From contig NZ_CP130319.1 of the NCBI RefSeq assembly GCF_032271945.1, positions 5,659,001-5,723,000 on the forward strand: a DNA stretch of 64,000 nucleotides. The letters are read 5' to 3'. Positions 44,087-52,717 of the stretch are shown here, piece after piece (positions within the stretch are counted from its first letter, which is position 1; each line of letters begins with the position of its first letter). The position numbers and the translations under genes are program-made. The notes below the pieces were generated by a model that was not told where the DNA came from, did no database searches, and was given only the letters and a program-made list of their open reading frames with translations. The DNA comes from Paenibacillus sp. MBLB1832 (GTDB lineage: Bacteria > Bacillota > Bacilli > Paenibacillales > NBRC-103111).

Positions 44087-44812
44087 CTAAATGGTCGCGG
44101 TTGCGCCATGAAATTTCGCCGTTGCTTCTTCAATCGCAGCGTCCATAATTGCCGCAGGATGCTCAATCATTCGCCCGTGGCCAACGGCAAGCAGGCTGGG
44201 CTCTAGCTGTTTCATTTTGCGCGCGCTCGCCAGGGATGCTTCTTTGCTCCATGTCGCCATGGCTGGGAATGGGAACCCCCATTTAACCACGCCCGACACC
44301 GCTGCACCTCCGCGCACTTGAAGCGCATCGCCCGCGATCAGCGCGCCGCTCCGCACATCCAAGAAAGACATCGAACCCGGCGTATGCCCAGGGGTGGCGA
44401 TAGCCTGCAACGAGCCGACGCGATCACCCTCTTCGAGAAGGACATCCGGCTTTGTTTGGACGCCTTTCGGTATGCCGCCTTTGATCGGCGTTTGGGCCTC
44501 TCCGGCCTCCAACTCCACATTGCCCGCCAGCAGCTTCGCATCTCTCCGAGAGATGTAGACCCCCGCTTGTGGCAGCACCTTTTTCAAACCGTCCAAAGCT
44601 CCGACATGATCGCCATGCGCATGGGTTAGCACAATCCGCGTGATGGGCTTCCCGATCCCCTCTGCTGCCTGTAGAATGCCCTTCACACTAAATGGCAATG
44701 CTGCATCAATCAACGTTAATTCCGACTCCTCCTCCACCAAGTAACAATTCACAGGGAAAAATCTCGGCATAAAAGCTACCTGATACAAAAATCCGTTTCG
44801 CGTTATTTTCAT
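44087..44812 (-). CDS. Metallo-beta-lactamase fold hydrolase
   Basis: 241 residues. Zinc motif THAHGDHVGALDG (about 64-76), later His in TPGHTPGSMSF (about 139-149), Asp in IAGDAL (about 160-165) and His in AVGHGR near residue 214. This is the complete binuclear site of glyoxalase II-like hydrolases. The substrate is unknown. It is the first gene of an operon with the TetR regulator. Confidence 0.87.
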   Translation of the reverse strand: MKITRNGFLYQVAFMPRFFPVNCYLVEEESELTLIDAALPFSVKGILQAAEGIGKPITRIVLTHAHGDHVGALDGLKKVLPQAGVYISRRDAKLLAGNVELEAGEAQTPIKGGIPKGVQTKPDVLLEEGDRVGSLQAIATPGHTPGSMSFLDVRSGALIAGDALQVRGGAAVSGVVKWGFPFPAMATWSKEASLASARKMKQLEPSLLAVGHGRMIEHPAAIMDAAIEEATAKFHGATATI

Positions 44813-44846
44813 TGTCCAACGCCTCCGATTAACTATTTATATTAGT

Positions 44847-44875
44847 ATAATAACTAATAACATTAGTTTTGTAAA
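44847..44875 (-). promoter_or_regulatory. Promoter and TetR-type operator of the MBL-tetR operon
   Basis: Minus-strand TTTACA (44870-44875), 17 bases, TATTAT (44847-44852). The spacer holds a perfect 7-3-7 palindrome AACTAAT-AAC-ATTAGTT (44852-44868). A repressor bound here would block polymerase. Confidence 0.75.
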
Positions 44876-44945
44876 TAGGCATTGCAATACATCGTTGTGG
44901 TAAAATAGAATCTGATCACCCATTCCCACTATGTGAGGTTTATTT

Positions 44946-46022
44946 ATGAATGCTGAGACATTAGCTCTTTTTAAAACGTTAACTGAACTGCAAGCGGCTC
45001 CTGGCTTTGAGCGAGAAATCCGTGCCTTCGTCCGAGGCGAGCTGGCCAAATTTACCGATGAATTCGTGCAGGATGGGCTCGGCAGCCTTTTCGGGGTTGT
45101 GCGCGGCGATGAAGCAGGTCCGCGCATCATGGTTGCCGGCCACTTCGATGAGGTCGGCTTTATGGTGACGGGCATCACCGAGCACGGCACGGTGAAGTTC
45201 CAGCCGCTCGGCGGCTGGTTCAGTCAAGTTCTGCCCGCGCAGCGCGTGCAGATTATGACGGCGAACGGGCCGATCATCGGTGTGATCGGCTCGGTGCCGG
45301 TGCACTTGCTGGACGAGGCTGCGCGCAGCAAGCCCGCAGACATCAAGACGATGTACATTGACATCGGCGCTGAAGATAAGGCCGATGCACTCGCCATCGG
45401 CGTCAAGGTCGGGCAGCAGGTCGTGCCGGTCTGCCCGTTCACACCCATGGCCAATCCGAAGCGGATTATGGCCAAGGCTTGGGACAATCGCTACGGCGTC
45501 GGCCTTGCGATTGAGCTGTTGAAAGAGCTTCACGGCGGGCCAAAGCTCCCGAATATCCTGTACGCCGGTGCCACCGTACAGGAAGAGGTTGGCCTGCGCG
45601 GCGCGCGGACGGCTGCGAATCTGATTCAGCCGGACTTGTTCTACGCGCTGGATGCGAGTGCGGCCGCCGATATGACAGGCGACCGACAGGCTTGGGGGCA
45701 GCTCGGGCGTGGCGCCCTGCTGCGCATCCTCGATCCCACGATGATTACGCACCGCGGGATGGTCGAGTTCATTCTGGATACGGCGGAAACGCATAAGATC
45801 CCGTATCAGTATTTCATCTCGCAAGGCGGAACGGATGCGGGGCAAGTGCACGTACAGGGCAGCGGTATTCCATCCGCTGTAATTGGCGTGTGCGCGCGGT
45901 ACATCCACACGTCCACGTCGATTCTCCACGTGGATGACTACGCCGCAGCAAAAGAACTGCTGATTAAGCTAGTGCAAGCCAGCGATCGCACTACGCTCAA
46001 TACAATCCATGCGAACGCATAA
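44946..46022 (+). CDS. M42-family glutamyl aminopeptidase/endoglucanase-like (YsdC/FrvX)
   Basis: 358 residues. Metal-site motifs: [11 protein letters not shown] (about 63-73), [15 protein letters not shown] with the bridging Asp (about 180), [11 protein letters not shown] (Glu pair about 213-214), YALDAS, and [18 protein letters not shown] with ARYIHT near residue 320. These are the ligands of M42 dinuclear aminopeptidases, which form tetrahedral dodecamers. Expressed alone: divergent from the MBL operon and ending in a strong terminator. Confidence 0.92.
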   Translation: MNAETLALFKTLTELQAAPGFEREIRAFVRGELAKFTDEFVQDGLGSLFGVVRGDEAGPRIMVAGHFDEVGFMVTGITEHGTVKFQPLGGWFSQVLPAQRVQIMTANGPIIGVIGSVPVHLLDEAARSKPADIKTMYIDIGAEDKADALAIGVKVGQQVVPVCPFTPMANPKRIMAKAWDNRYGVGLAIELLKELHGGPKLPNILYAGATVQEEVGLRGARTAANLIQPDLFYALDASAAADMTGDRQAWGQLGRGALLRILDPTMITHRGMVEFILDTAETHKIPYQYFISQGGTDAGQVHVQGSGIPSAVIGVCARYIHTSTSILHVDDYAAAKELLIKLVQASDRTTLNTIHANA

Positions 46023-46031
46023 TGGAGTAAT

Positions 46032-46063
46032 AAAAGGCGGTCCCCTCGTTGGGGCCGCCTTTT
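46032..46063 (+). terminator. Terminator of the M42 peptidase gene
   Basis: AAAAGGCGG and CCGCCTTTT, plus CCCC/GGGG at the apex, ten bases past the stop codon. Confidence 0.9.
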
Positions 46064-46135
46064 GCATGCCATAGAAAGCTACTTCTACCCTCTCGTATCC
46101 ACCCCATCAATCGCCAATCTACCTCATCCTCAATT

Positions 46136-46326
46136 TAGCAGCGGTCAACCACTTCTATTCAATCCAAAACCAGCTAGTTTTTCAAAATAAGAGTGGTTGA
46201 CCACCCTTAACTGCTCACAAATGACGTCAAACTACCCTCATTCCACACTTTAGGAGCGGTCAACCACCTCTATTTCGCCCAAACCAGTCAATCTTCCAAA
46301 ATAAGAGTGGTTGACCACCCTTAATT
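46136..46326. repeat. Intergenic head array A2 (GGTTAACC type, four heads plus a degenerate fifth)
   Basis: It lies in the 620-base gene-free stretch 46023-46641. Cores GGTCAACC or GGTTGACC are centred at about 46146, 46198, 46261 and 46312 (spaced 52, 63 and 51). A degraded copy GGTCAACG follows near 46382. Read on the minus strand it aligns over its whole length with array A1, with linkers of equal length. The remainder of the gap holds only a terminator and a TGGTACAAT extended -10 box near 46600. Confidence 0.85.
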
Positions 46327-46641
46327 TCCCGAACCGCTTCGCTCCCCTAAATTCCCCCCAATCAACCAACTAACCCTCGGTCAACGCACTCATATTCAAC
46401 CGAAAAACGCTTCACCCTGAAAATAAGCCGTATATAAGTACACCCGTTCCCTTTCCCACTTCACTAACAACGCAGCAAAGCCTCAAACCGTTGATATAGC
46501 GAACAAATCAGACATTCTCGCCGTTCATACTATATACAAAAATTTACATAGAATTTTTACCTTTTTTTCATAAATATAGAACTAATGTTCCAATATATGG
46601 TACAATTAACAGTATCAATCGTTTTAGAAAGAAGGATACCC

Positions 46642-47088
46642 ATGACCTCCATTATTCGCGAAGCAACACCCCAAGATACAACCGCCATTTCTGCACTCAT
46701 TTCCCAACTGACAGGCAAATCGATCTCCCCTCTGCATATCGAGAATCGATTATATAGCATGCGAGACAATCCCGATGAGCTGCTCTACGTGTATGAAGAG
46801 AAGAATCGCATTCTGGGTACGCTTAGTTTTCGAATCAAGCGCGATGCCGAACAATTCGGCCAACTCATCTTTAGCGAAATTTCGGTGATGTCTGCAGCGA
46901 ACGACTCCCCAAGCGCTCAGGATCCTCGCGCACAGTTGGAAGACTATGCGGTACAGCTCGCCAACAAGCATAATTGCGCAGGCATGATGTGGCTAACGGA
47001 GACGGGGGCTGCCCACCCTTCTCGTGAAGCTCAATCCCCGATTGGCTTTGATGAAACAGGCTATCGCTTTGTGAAACGATTCATTTAA
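46642..47088 (+). CDS. GNAT-family acetyltransferase-like protein
   Basis: 148 residues from ATG 46642 (AGAAGG seven bases upstream). The N-terminus IREATPQDTTAISALISQLTG and the end FDETGYRFVKRFI are the first and last elements of the GNAT fold. The acetyl-CoA pyrophosphate loop (Q/RxxGxG/A) is not recognisable in the middle (SAQDPRAQLEDYAVQLANK), so catalytic activity is doubtful. Substrate unknown. Confidence 0.65.
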   Translation: MTSIIREATPQDTTAISALISQLTGKSISPLHIENRLYSMRDNPDELLYVYEEKNRILGTLSFRIKRDAEQFGQLIFSEISVMSAANDSPSAQDPRAQLEDYAVQLANKHNCAGMMWLTETGAAHPSREAQSPIGFDETGYRFVKRFI

Positions 47089-47375
47089 CACCTCCTAGAT
47101 ACTCCTCCTCCTTCGAGGCAACCTCGCAGGAAGCCTCACTTGGATATTTCGGCAGTGTAATACGGACCAAGGTGCCGATTCTAACCGTGCTTTTCGTGGA
47201 GACGCCGTACATTTTGCCAAAATGCAGCTGGATCCGTTCATTCACATTGCCGATTCCATACCCATCTTGGAGCCACTGGCATGGAAGATCTGATCCAGCT
47301 TTTCCTGGCTCATCCCGAGTCCATTATCCTCGAATTCCAGCTCGGGTTCCACACCGCTCACGAACGTGCCGAAAA
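47081..47375 (-). pseudogene. C-terminal fragment of a YesM/LytS-type histidine kinase
   Basis: The minus strand encodes ELEFEDNGLGMSQEKLDQIF, then after a frame change DGYGIGNVNERIQLHFG and IGTLVRITLPKYPSE. These are the G-box, the G-I-G-L-x-N-x-x-x-R motif and the final strand of YesM-type ATPase domains. The frame is broken at about 47268, and the sensor and phospho-His parts are missing. Its end overlaps the convergent GNAT gene by eight bases. A dead remnant. Confidence 0.65.
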
Positions 47376-47648
47376 GGCAAATACGAGAAAACCGCGAAAG
47401 CGCTAGCAACACGATGAAAACACAAAAGAAATGGCATAAAATCGCCTAGTTCTGAATAATCTGAATATTTACAATATTTTAATAATGGGCTATGATGAAT
47501 TCAGGCTCACACGGAGGACAACCACAATACACCAGCACGGTGCGAAGCAGCTCAGGGCCTGAACATTCGTCAGAAAGGGGATAGTCCATTGGACCATGTT
47601 AGCGAAGCATACCACTCCCTTTAGTCTCAGCGACAGGAGAGAAGATGA

Positions 47649-47852
47649 GGAACGACTCACTCGTTCAGCGCGTATGCGGGAATCCAGTTAATCGATCACG
47701 AGCAGACATTCGAGGAAAGGAAATCTAGTGAGGAGCTGTCGTCAGAGCAAGGTCGTCACTACCGAGGAAAGGACACGTTGATTGGTGAGGCACATAGCAA
47801 AGGCAACTACGGGTTCACGAAATTTCGGGGAATGGAGTGTGTGGGAACATAA
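47649..47852 (+). pseudogene. Degraded transposase C-terminus, IS1182-like
   Basis: A 67-codon open stretch with no start contains SSEQGRHYRGK, then IGEAHSKGNYGFTKFRGMECV. This matches the C-terminal pattern S-E-E-G-x-x-Y-x-G-K...V-F-G-x-I-K-x-N-x-x-F-R-R-F-x-L-R-G-L-x-K-V of IS1182-type transposases, with several key residues lost. The surrounding 47376-47648 holds no other recognisable gene. No terminal inverted repeats were found. Confidence 0.5.
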
Positions 47853-47872
47853 TTGAATAGTCAACAACATAC

Positions 47873-47918
47873 ATAGAGACCACCGGTTATCATCGATAAG
47901 CGGGGTCTCTATTTGTAT
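47873..47918. terminator. Terminator between the IS remnant and the histidine kinase
   Basis: ATAGAGACC and GGTCTCTAT outer arms, GGTTATC/GATAAGC inner arms, followed by TTTGT on the plus strand. It may serve the convergent kinase gene ending at 47947. Confidence 0.6.
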
Positions 47919-47946
47919 TGGTCTGAAGTTTTGAAATGTTGTGAGG

Positions 47947-49149
47947 TTAGCCCTGCAACCCAGCCTCTTGATGAATAGGCAGACTCACGATGAACGTCGT
48001 CATATCCTCCGCTTTACTCTCAACCTTGATTGTACCGTGATGCATCTCCACGATTTTCTTTACGATCGAAAGGCCAAGCCCATTGCCGCCAGCGGTACGA
48101 TTGCGCGATTTATCCGCTTTATAGAAACGTTCGAAAATATGCAATTGATCCTCTTCGGGTATACTCGGTCCATTGTTCGAGATCCGAATCACCGCTTCAT
48201 CCCCGTAACTTGCTGCACGAACACGAATGGTCCCCCGTGTAGGCACGAACTTCACAGCATTATGAATCAAATTCGTCCACACCTGCGAGAGCAAATCTTC
48301 ATCCGCGGCAATCGTGATGGTATCCAGTTCGATGTCCATCTCAATATCTTTATCCACCCATTGCGGTTCACAGGCTAAAATATGGTTGCGCAGCTGCTTA
48401 TCCAAGCGATAGCTTGCGGGCTCGAAGGGATGATGCTGCGACTCCAACGAAGTCAGCTTGAGCAAATTATCGCTTAGCTTGGAGAGCCTAACACTTTCCG
48501 TCTCGATAATGGTCAAATAATGCTTTCGCTCTTCGGGCGATAGCTGATCATTCTGCAAGGCGCGGGAGAAACCGCTGATGGACGTTAATGGCGACTGGAT
48601 TTCATGGGAGACGTTCGAGATGAATTCCTGCCTCATTTTCTCCAGCTGACCTAAGTCTGTCGCCATTTGATTAATGGAATCGGCAATTTCCCCGAAAGGG
48701 CCATTCCGCGGGTCATTATCCACCCATACGTTGAAATCCCCGCGGGACATACTGCGTATCGCTTGATTCAAACTTTGATAGAAAATTAATTGATGCTTTC
48801 GAAAAAACTGGCCCAAAATCGCCATCGTCATCCCCCAAAGGAACATGCCGCCAATGCAGTTGATCAGCTGAACGACGACTTCAGGAGGGCGTTTATCAAG
48901 TCGCGTATACAGATAATCAGATCCATAGAAAGTGCCAAGCCAATACACGATAATCAACGCGAAAATGCCAACGCCAAATAAAATACCGCCCACTTTCTGG
49001 CGTAAGGTCTGTTTTGGAGACCCCTTCTTCAAGCGACGCCGAAGTTCCCGTTGCTCCTTCCGCTCCCGCTTAATCTGCTCTCTTAGCTCCATGCGCTCGC
49101 GCGAACGCTTCTCAATTCGCTCACGATGCAGCTTATGCCGATTGCTCAT
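47947..49149 (-). CDS. Sensor histidine kinase with a long basic N-terminal helix
   Basis: 400 residues. The first 47 residues are almost entirely Arg, Lys and Glu (KRSRERMELREQIKRERKEQ), an uncommon cytoplasmic extension that could bind RNA, DNA or lipids, or form a coiled coil. TM1 is at about 52-72 and TM2 at about 95-115 with only a short external loop, so sensing is probably within the membrane. HAMP-like linker, HisKA SNVSHEIQSPLTS (His about 182), N-box NLIHNAVKF, NNGPSIPEE, FERFYK, GGNGLGLSIVKKI. Overlaps its regulator gene by four bases (ATGA). Confidence 0.92.
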   Translation of the reverse strand: MSNRHKLHRERIEKRSRERMELREQIKRERKEQRELRRRLKKGSPKQTLRQKVGGILFGVGIFALIIVYWLGTFYGSDYLYTRLDKRPPEVVVQLINCIGGMFLWGMTMAILGQFFRKHQLIFYQSLNQAIRSMSRGDFNVWVDNDPRNGPFGEIADSINQMATDLGQLEKMRQEFISNVSHEIQSPLTSISGFSRALQNDQLSPEERKHYLTIIETESVRLSKLSDNLLKLTSLESQHHPFEPASYRLDKQLRNHILACEPQWVDKDIEMDIELDTITIAADEDLLSQVWTNLIHNAVKFVPTRGTIRVRAASYGDEAVIRISNNGPSIPEEDQLHIFERFYKADKSRNRTAGGNGLGLSIVKKIVEMHHGTIKVESKAEDMTTFIVSLPIHQEAGLQG

Positions 49150-49820
49150 CCGAGCACCTCCAACCGATAACCCAAGCCCCGAATCGTCGCAATGCGGAAC
49201 GCGTGCCGCTCCTCAGGGAAACGCTCCCGCAGCCGATTGATATGCACATCCACTGTCCGTTCATTACCTTCGTAGTCGAAGCCCCAAATCTGCTCAATCA
49301 ATTGATCGCGGGAAAAGGTTTTGCCTGGATAGCTGGCCAGCTTATAGAGCAGCTCAAATTCTTTGAGCGGCAGCGTGACGCTTTCGGCGCCAGCGGTGAT
49401 TTCATACGTTTTGCGATTCATCGTGAGATCGCCAGCTTGGATTGTCTGCGAGGCCGCGATCTTGTAGCGCTTGAGCAGCGCTCTCACCCGCACCGCCAGC
49501 TCCATCGGCTCGAAGGGCTTGACGAGGTAATCGTCAGCGCCGAGTTCGAAGCCTTTGACCTTCTGCGCGGTCTCGCTCTTGGCCGTGAGCATCAGCACCG
49601 GCATATCGTAATGCTCCCTAAGCTCCTTGCACAGCGCCCAGCCGTCCATTTGGGGCATCATCACATCGAGAATGACCAGATCGACTTGAACGGTTTGCAG
49701 CAGCTTAAGCGCCTCAACACCATTGCCCGCCTCTACGACTTGAAAGCCTTCATTCAGCATGAAAACGCGAACCAACTCACGAATATAAGGATCATCGTCT
49801 ACGATCATAATCGGTGCCAT
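49146..49820 (-). CDS. OmpR/PhoB-type response regulator
   Basis: 224 residues. Receiver: MIVDDDPYIREL, phospho-Asp in VILDVMMPQMDGW (about 52), Lys in DDYLVKPFEPMEL (about 101). The winged helix ends TVDVHINRLRERF and TIRGLGYRLE. It is encoded upstream of the kinase with a four-base overlap and forms a pair with it. Targets cannot be told. Confidence 0.93.
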   Translation of the reverse strand: MAPIMIVDDDPYIRELVRVFMLNEGFQVVEAGNGVEALKLLQTVQVDLVILDVMMPQMDGWALCKELREHYDMPVLMLTAKSETAQKVKGFELGADDYLVKPFEPMELAVRVRALLKRYKIAASQTIQAGDLTMNRKTYEITAGAESVTLPLKEFELLYKLASYPGKTFSRDQLIEQIWGFDYEGNERTVDVHINRLRERFPEERHAFRIATIRGLGYRLEVLG

Positions 49821-50016
49821 TTGTCATCCACCCTCGCTTTAAGGAAGTTGTTAAATTCCAAGGTTGTACGCGAAATATTCGTATGAATGTAGCATAAGTG
49901 TGCAATATAAACTGAATATAAACCGAAGATGTCCCTATTACATGAAAGGGCTTTCTTTGAAAAAAGTTTTATGATAAATTTGGGAAAAGGAACACTTTGA
50001 GGGGGTTGTGACCTGT

Positions 50017-50502
50017 ATGACGAATAATACGTTAGCGGTTTTCAACAAGCTGACTTCCGCAGAAGCGGAATCCCTATTTCAACGCGAGGTGGTCTCGGAA
50101 GGATTTGCAGGCTTTCGGCGTTTACTTGACAGTCTCACCGATGCGATCAAAACCGCTGGAGATGCCGACATCGGCGATCTAGAGCAATCCTTGTTGAAGG
50201 CGAAGCGGCTATTTCCAGAACCCGTGACGTTCAGCCCTTCTTGGGAGAAGATCTGGCCTGAGCTCGAAGCGAAGATTGCCGCGAAAAAACACATTTTCTC
50301 CGCCATCCCCGCATCGGAGCGCCACGGCGAATGGCAGGTCATTATGGACAATCCGCTCGTTGTGCAGGAGGTTGTCTGTTACCCAGCCCTAACCTTCGCG
50401 GATGCCGCCTATCTCTATGCGTATTTCCGCCCTCAATTAGAGAAATCCGAATATATTCGCCTGCAAAAAATACAAACGGTTATTGAAGAAATTGGCGGGT
50501 GA
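50017..50502 (+). CDS. Hypothetical soluble protein, 161 residues
   Basis: ATG 50017 is preferred over GTG 50008 because GAGGGGG is eleven bases upstream. Mostly helical, no signal peptide or membrane segment. The second half (VIMDNPLVVQEVVCYPALTFADAAYLYAYFRPQL) has the look of a small ligand-binding or scaffold domain. It is convergent with padR and divergent from the two-component genes. No family recognised. Confidence 0.6.
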   Translation: MTNNTLAVFNKLTSAEAESLFQREVVSEGFAGFRRLLDSLTDAIKTAGDADIGDLEQSLLKAKRLFPEPVTFSPSWEKIWPELEAKIAAKKHIFSAIPASERHGEWQVIMDNPLVVQEVVCYPALTFADAAYLYAYFRPQLEKSEYIRLQKIQTVIEEIGG

Positions 50503-50505
50503 CCC

Positions 50506-51045
50506 TTAGGTAAGCTTCCCCTTCATCCACTCGCACCACACCAAATCTGCGTCTACTTTCATGGAAGCCTTATGAATCAGCACATACATCCCAAATTCCG
50601 GATCATGTATATCCAATTCGTCGAGCGGTTTCGCACTCCCTTGTTTGAGATTTTCCAACAAGTGGGCGAATCGCTCTTTTTTCTTCAAATAATAAACCTC
50701 GCGTTCCTCCAGTACTTTTCTCGCCTGCTCTTGATTGACCAGCCCGATGCTGTACACCTTCAGCGAAAGCTCATCCCGCGTCACGGGATCATCCGTTGGC
50801 AGTGTAATCCAATGGCGCAAAGCGTCCAATCCTTGCTCCGTGATCGTATATACTTTCTTGTCGGGTTTGTCCGACTGCAGGACGTGGACGAAATCCACAT
50901 GCCCTAATCCCTCTAATTGCGCTAAAAGCGGATAAATTTGACTATGCTTTGCTTGCCAAAAAGGCTGTATATGCTGCATAAGCTCATAGCCGGAACGGGA
51001 TTTTTTGGCTAAAAGGCTCAGTAGTCCATATGAAAGGGTATTCAT
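50506..51045 (-). CDS. PadR-family repressor
   Basis: 179 residues: PadR winged helix (ILSLLAKKSRSGYELMQHIQPFWQAKHSQIYPLLAQLE pattern, seen as YGLLSLLAKKSRSGYEL and HSQIYPLLAQLEGLGH) and the C-terminal Vir_act_alpha_C helices used for dimerisation. PadR proteins repress drug or phenolic acid exporters and are released by the compound. It is divergent from an MFS pump whose promoter contains the canonical ATGT-N8-ACAT operator. Confidence 0.9.
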   Translation of the reverse strand: MNTLSYGLLSLLAKKSRSGYELMQHIQPFWQAKHSQIYPLLAQLEGLGHVDFVHVLQSDKPDKKVYTITEQGLDALRHWITLPTDDPVTRDELSLKVYSIGLVNQEQARKVLEEREVYYLKKKERFAHLLENLKQGSAKPLDELDIHDPEFGMYVLIHKASMKVDADLVWCEWMKGKLT

Positions 51046-51060
51046 CGTATCTCCTTCTTT

Positions 51061-51098
51061 ATGTCACAATTGACATATATATAGTTCGGTAGTATGAT
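51061..51098 (+). promoter_or_regulatory. MFS pump promoter overlapped by a PadR operator
   Basis: ATGTCA-CAAT-TGACAT (51061-51076) is a perfect palindrome and fits the PadR consensus ATGT-N8-ACAT. Its right arm contains the -35 box TTGACA (51070-51075), followed by 17 bases and TATGAT (51093-51098). It also sits 15 bases upstream of the padR start on the other strand, so both genes can be repressed. Confidence 0.85.
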
Positions 51099-51165
51099 GA
51101 TGTCCATTCAAATTATAGAGAATACTATCTTGTAGTTCAATGGATAGCGCGGAGGAGGCAAGATT

Positions 51166-52662
51166 TTGAGTACACCAGGTAAAGATGATTTACAGCATGT
51201 CCGTTTCTGGCCCATTATGATCGCGATCTTCTTCGGATCTTTCGTTTCTATTTTAAGCATGAGTACGATTAATATTGCCATACCGATGCTGAGTGAGCAT
51301 TTTCATTCAGATCTAAGCATTATTCAGTGGACCATCACAGGGTTCATGTTAGCCAGCGGCACAATCGCTCCGATTACAGGTTATTTAGGAGAAAAATTTA
51401 GTTATAAGCGCTTATATGCCCTAGCTTTGATTGGGTTTACCGTGTTTTCGCTCCTATGTGCGTTAGCTTGGGATTCTTCATCGCTGATTGTTTTCCGTAT
51501 TATTCAAGGTGCCTTCAGCGGTTTGATTATGCCAGCAACGATGACCATCGTGTATCAAGTGATTCCCCGTGAAAAACAACCGATCGCGATTTCCCTCTGG
51601 TCCTTGGCCGCCATGATGGCGCCTGCGATTGGCCCTACCTTAAGCGGTTGGTTATTGCAAAATTGGAGCTGGCACTGGTTGTTCCTCATGAACATCCCTG
51701 TCGGTGTCATCGCAGTCATTCTCGTCTTACGGTTAATTCCATACTATCGTCTAGCTGTTCCTAAAAAGTTTGATTCCATCGGCCTCATTACTGTCGTTAT
51801 TAGCTCTTTATCCTTGCTTGTCGGCTTCTCCCAAGGTCATGCGTGGGGCTGGACGTCCGCTCGCATCCTAGGCTTATTCGCCTTCGGCGTTGTCGTTCTG
51901 CTTCTGTTCATTTGGCGCGAATTAAGTGTTGAGTCGCCATTATTGAACTTACGCGTGATGAAAAACACCCGCTTTTCCCTGTCGCTGCTCATTTCGAGTA
52001 TCGTGACGATTAGTCTTTATTCCGGCACGTTCTTGACGCCGATTTTCTTGCAAAACATTCAACACGTTACCCCGCTGGACACTGGATTAATCCTACTTCC
52101 TGCATCGCTGGTCATGGCGCTTAGCATGCCAATTGTCGGCAAGCTGTATAGCATCGTTGGGCCTCGTGTGTTAATCTTTACAGGGATTACGCTCATTGCC
52201 GTCGGTACGCTTACATTAAGTTGGTTGAGCACGGATGTCTCCCGCAGCTACATCTTGTTCTGGATGATCGTTCGCAACCTCGGGATTGCCTGCGCCATGA
52301 TGCCATCGAGCAATGCTGCGATGGAACAGATTCCGAGAACGATGACGGGTCATGCGACTTCGATCAATAACTGGGTTCGTAACGTGTTCGGATCGCTGGC
52401 CATTGCCCTGTTCACTTCCGTATTGTCTTCACAAACGGTTACACACAGCAAAGAGCTTGCCCTTGGCGGCATGAAGGATAAAATTCAACTCGGTTCCCAT
52501 GCTTTCACGATGGGCGTAAACGATGTGTACTTGCTTGCTACCTTTATCGTGTTAGCCGCTTTACCGCTGAGCCTATTCATCCGTAAAAATACTTCTACGC
52601 CAAATAAACCATCTACGGCGTCTGAACCTGCTGTGACGGCGCCTCGCGCGTCCAAAGCATAA
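51166..52662 (+). CDS. DHA2-family MFS multidrug exporter (EmrB/LmrB type)
   Basis: 498 residues from TTG 51166 (GGAGGAGG seven bases upstream). Fourteen membrane segments. DHA2 motifs include STINIAIPMLSEHF, QWTITGFMLASGTIAPITGYLGE (motif A loop), FRIIQGAFSGLIMPATM and APAIGPTLSGWLLQNWSWHWLFLMNIPVG (motif C). It exports drugs in exchange for protons. Under control of the divergent PadR gene through the operator at its promoter. Confidence 0.92.
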   Translation: MSTPGKDDLQHVRFWPIMIAIFFGSFVSILSMSTINIAIPMLSEHFHSDLSIIQWTITGFMLASGTIAPITGYLGEKFSYKRLYALALIGFTVFSLLCALAWDSSSLIVFRIIQGAFSGLIMPATMTIVYQVIPREKQPIAISLWSLAAMMAPAIGPTLSGWLLQNWSWHWLFLMNIPVGVIAVILVLRLIPYYRLAVPKKFDSIGLITVVISSLSLLVGFSQGHAWGWTSARILGLFAFGVVVLLLFIWRELSVESPLLNLRVMKNTRFSLSLLISSIVTISLYSGTFLTPIFLQNIQHVTPLDTGLILLPASLVMALSMPIVGKLYSIVGPRVLIFTGITLIAVGTLTLSWLSTDVSRSYILFWMIVRNLGIACAMMPSSNAAMEQIPRTMTGHATSINNWVRNVFGSLAIALFTSVLSSQTVTHSKELALGGMKDKIQLGSHAFTMGVNDVYLLATFIVLAALPLSLFIRKNTSTPNKPSTASEPAVTAPRASKA

Positions 52663-52665
52663 GAC

Positions 52666-52715
52666 AAACCCCAGTCGGGTGTGTGATTGTTCACACGTCC
52701 GACTGGGGTTTATTT
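52666..52715. terminator. Bidirectional terminator between convergent genes
   Basis: AAACCCCAGTCGG and CCGACTGGGGTTT with TGTGTGA/TTCACACG inside, TATTTG following on the plus strand. It separates the MFS gene and the oxidoreductase gene. Confidence 0.9.
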
Positions 52716-52717
52716 GT

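Noticed and set aside
47497..47872. RNase P RNA or another known large structured RNA
   Set aside because: Fragments such as GCACGGTGC and TAGCGAAG resemble RNase P, but its universal GAGGAAAGTCC and ACAGAA regions are missing. The region fits a decayed transposase better.
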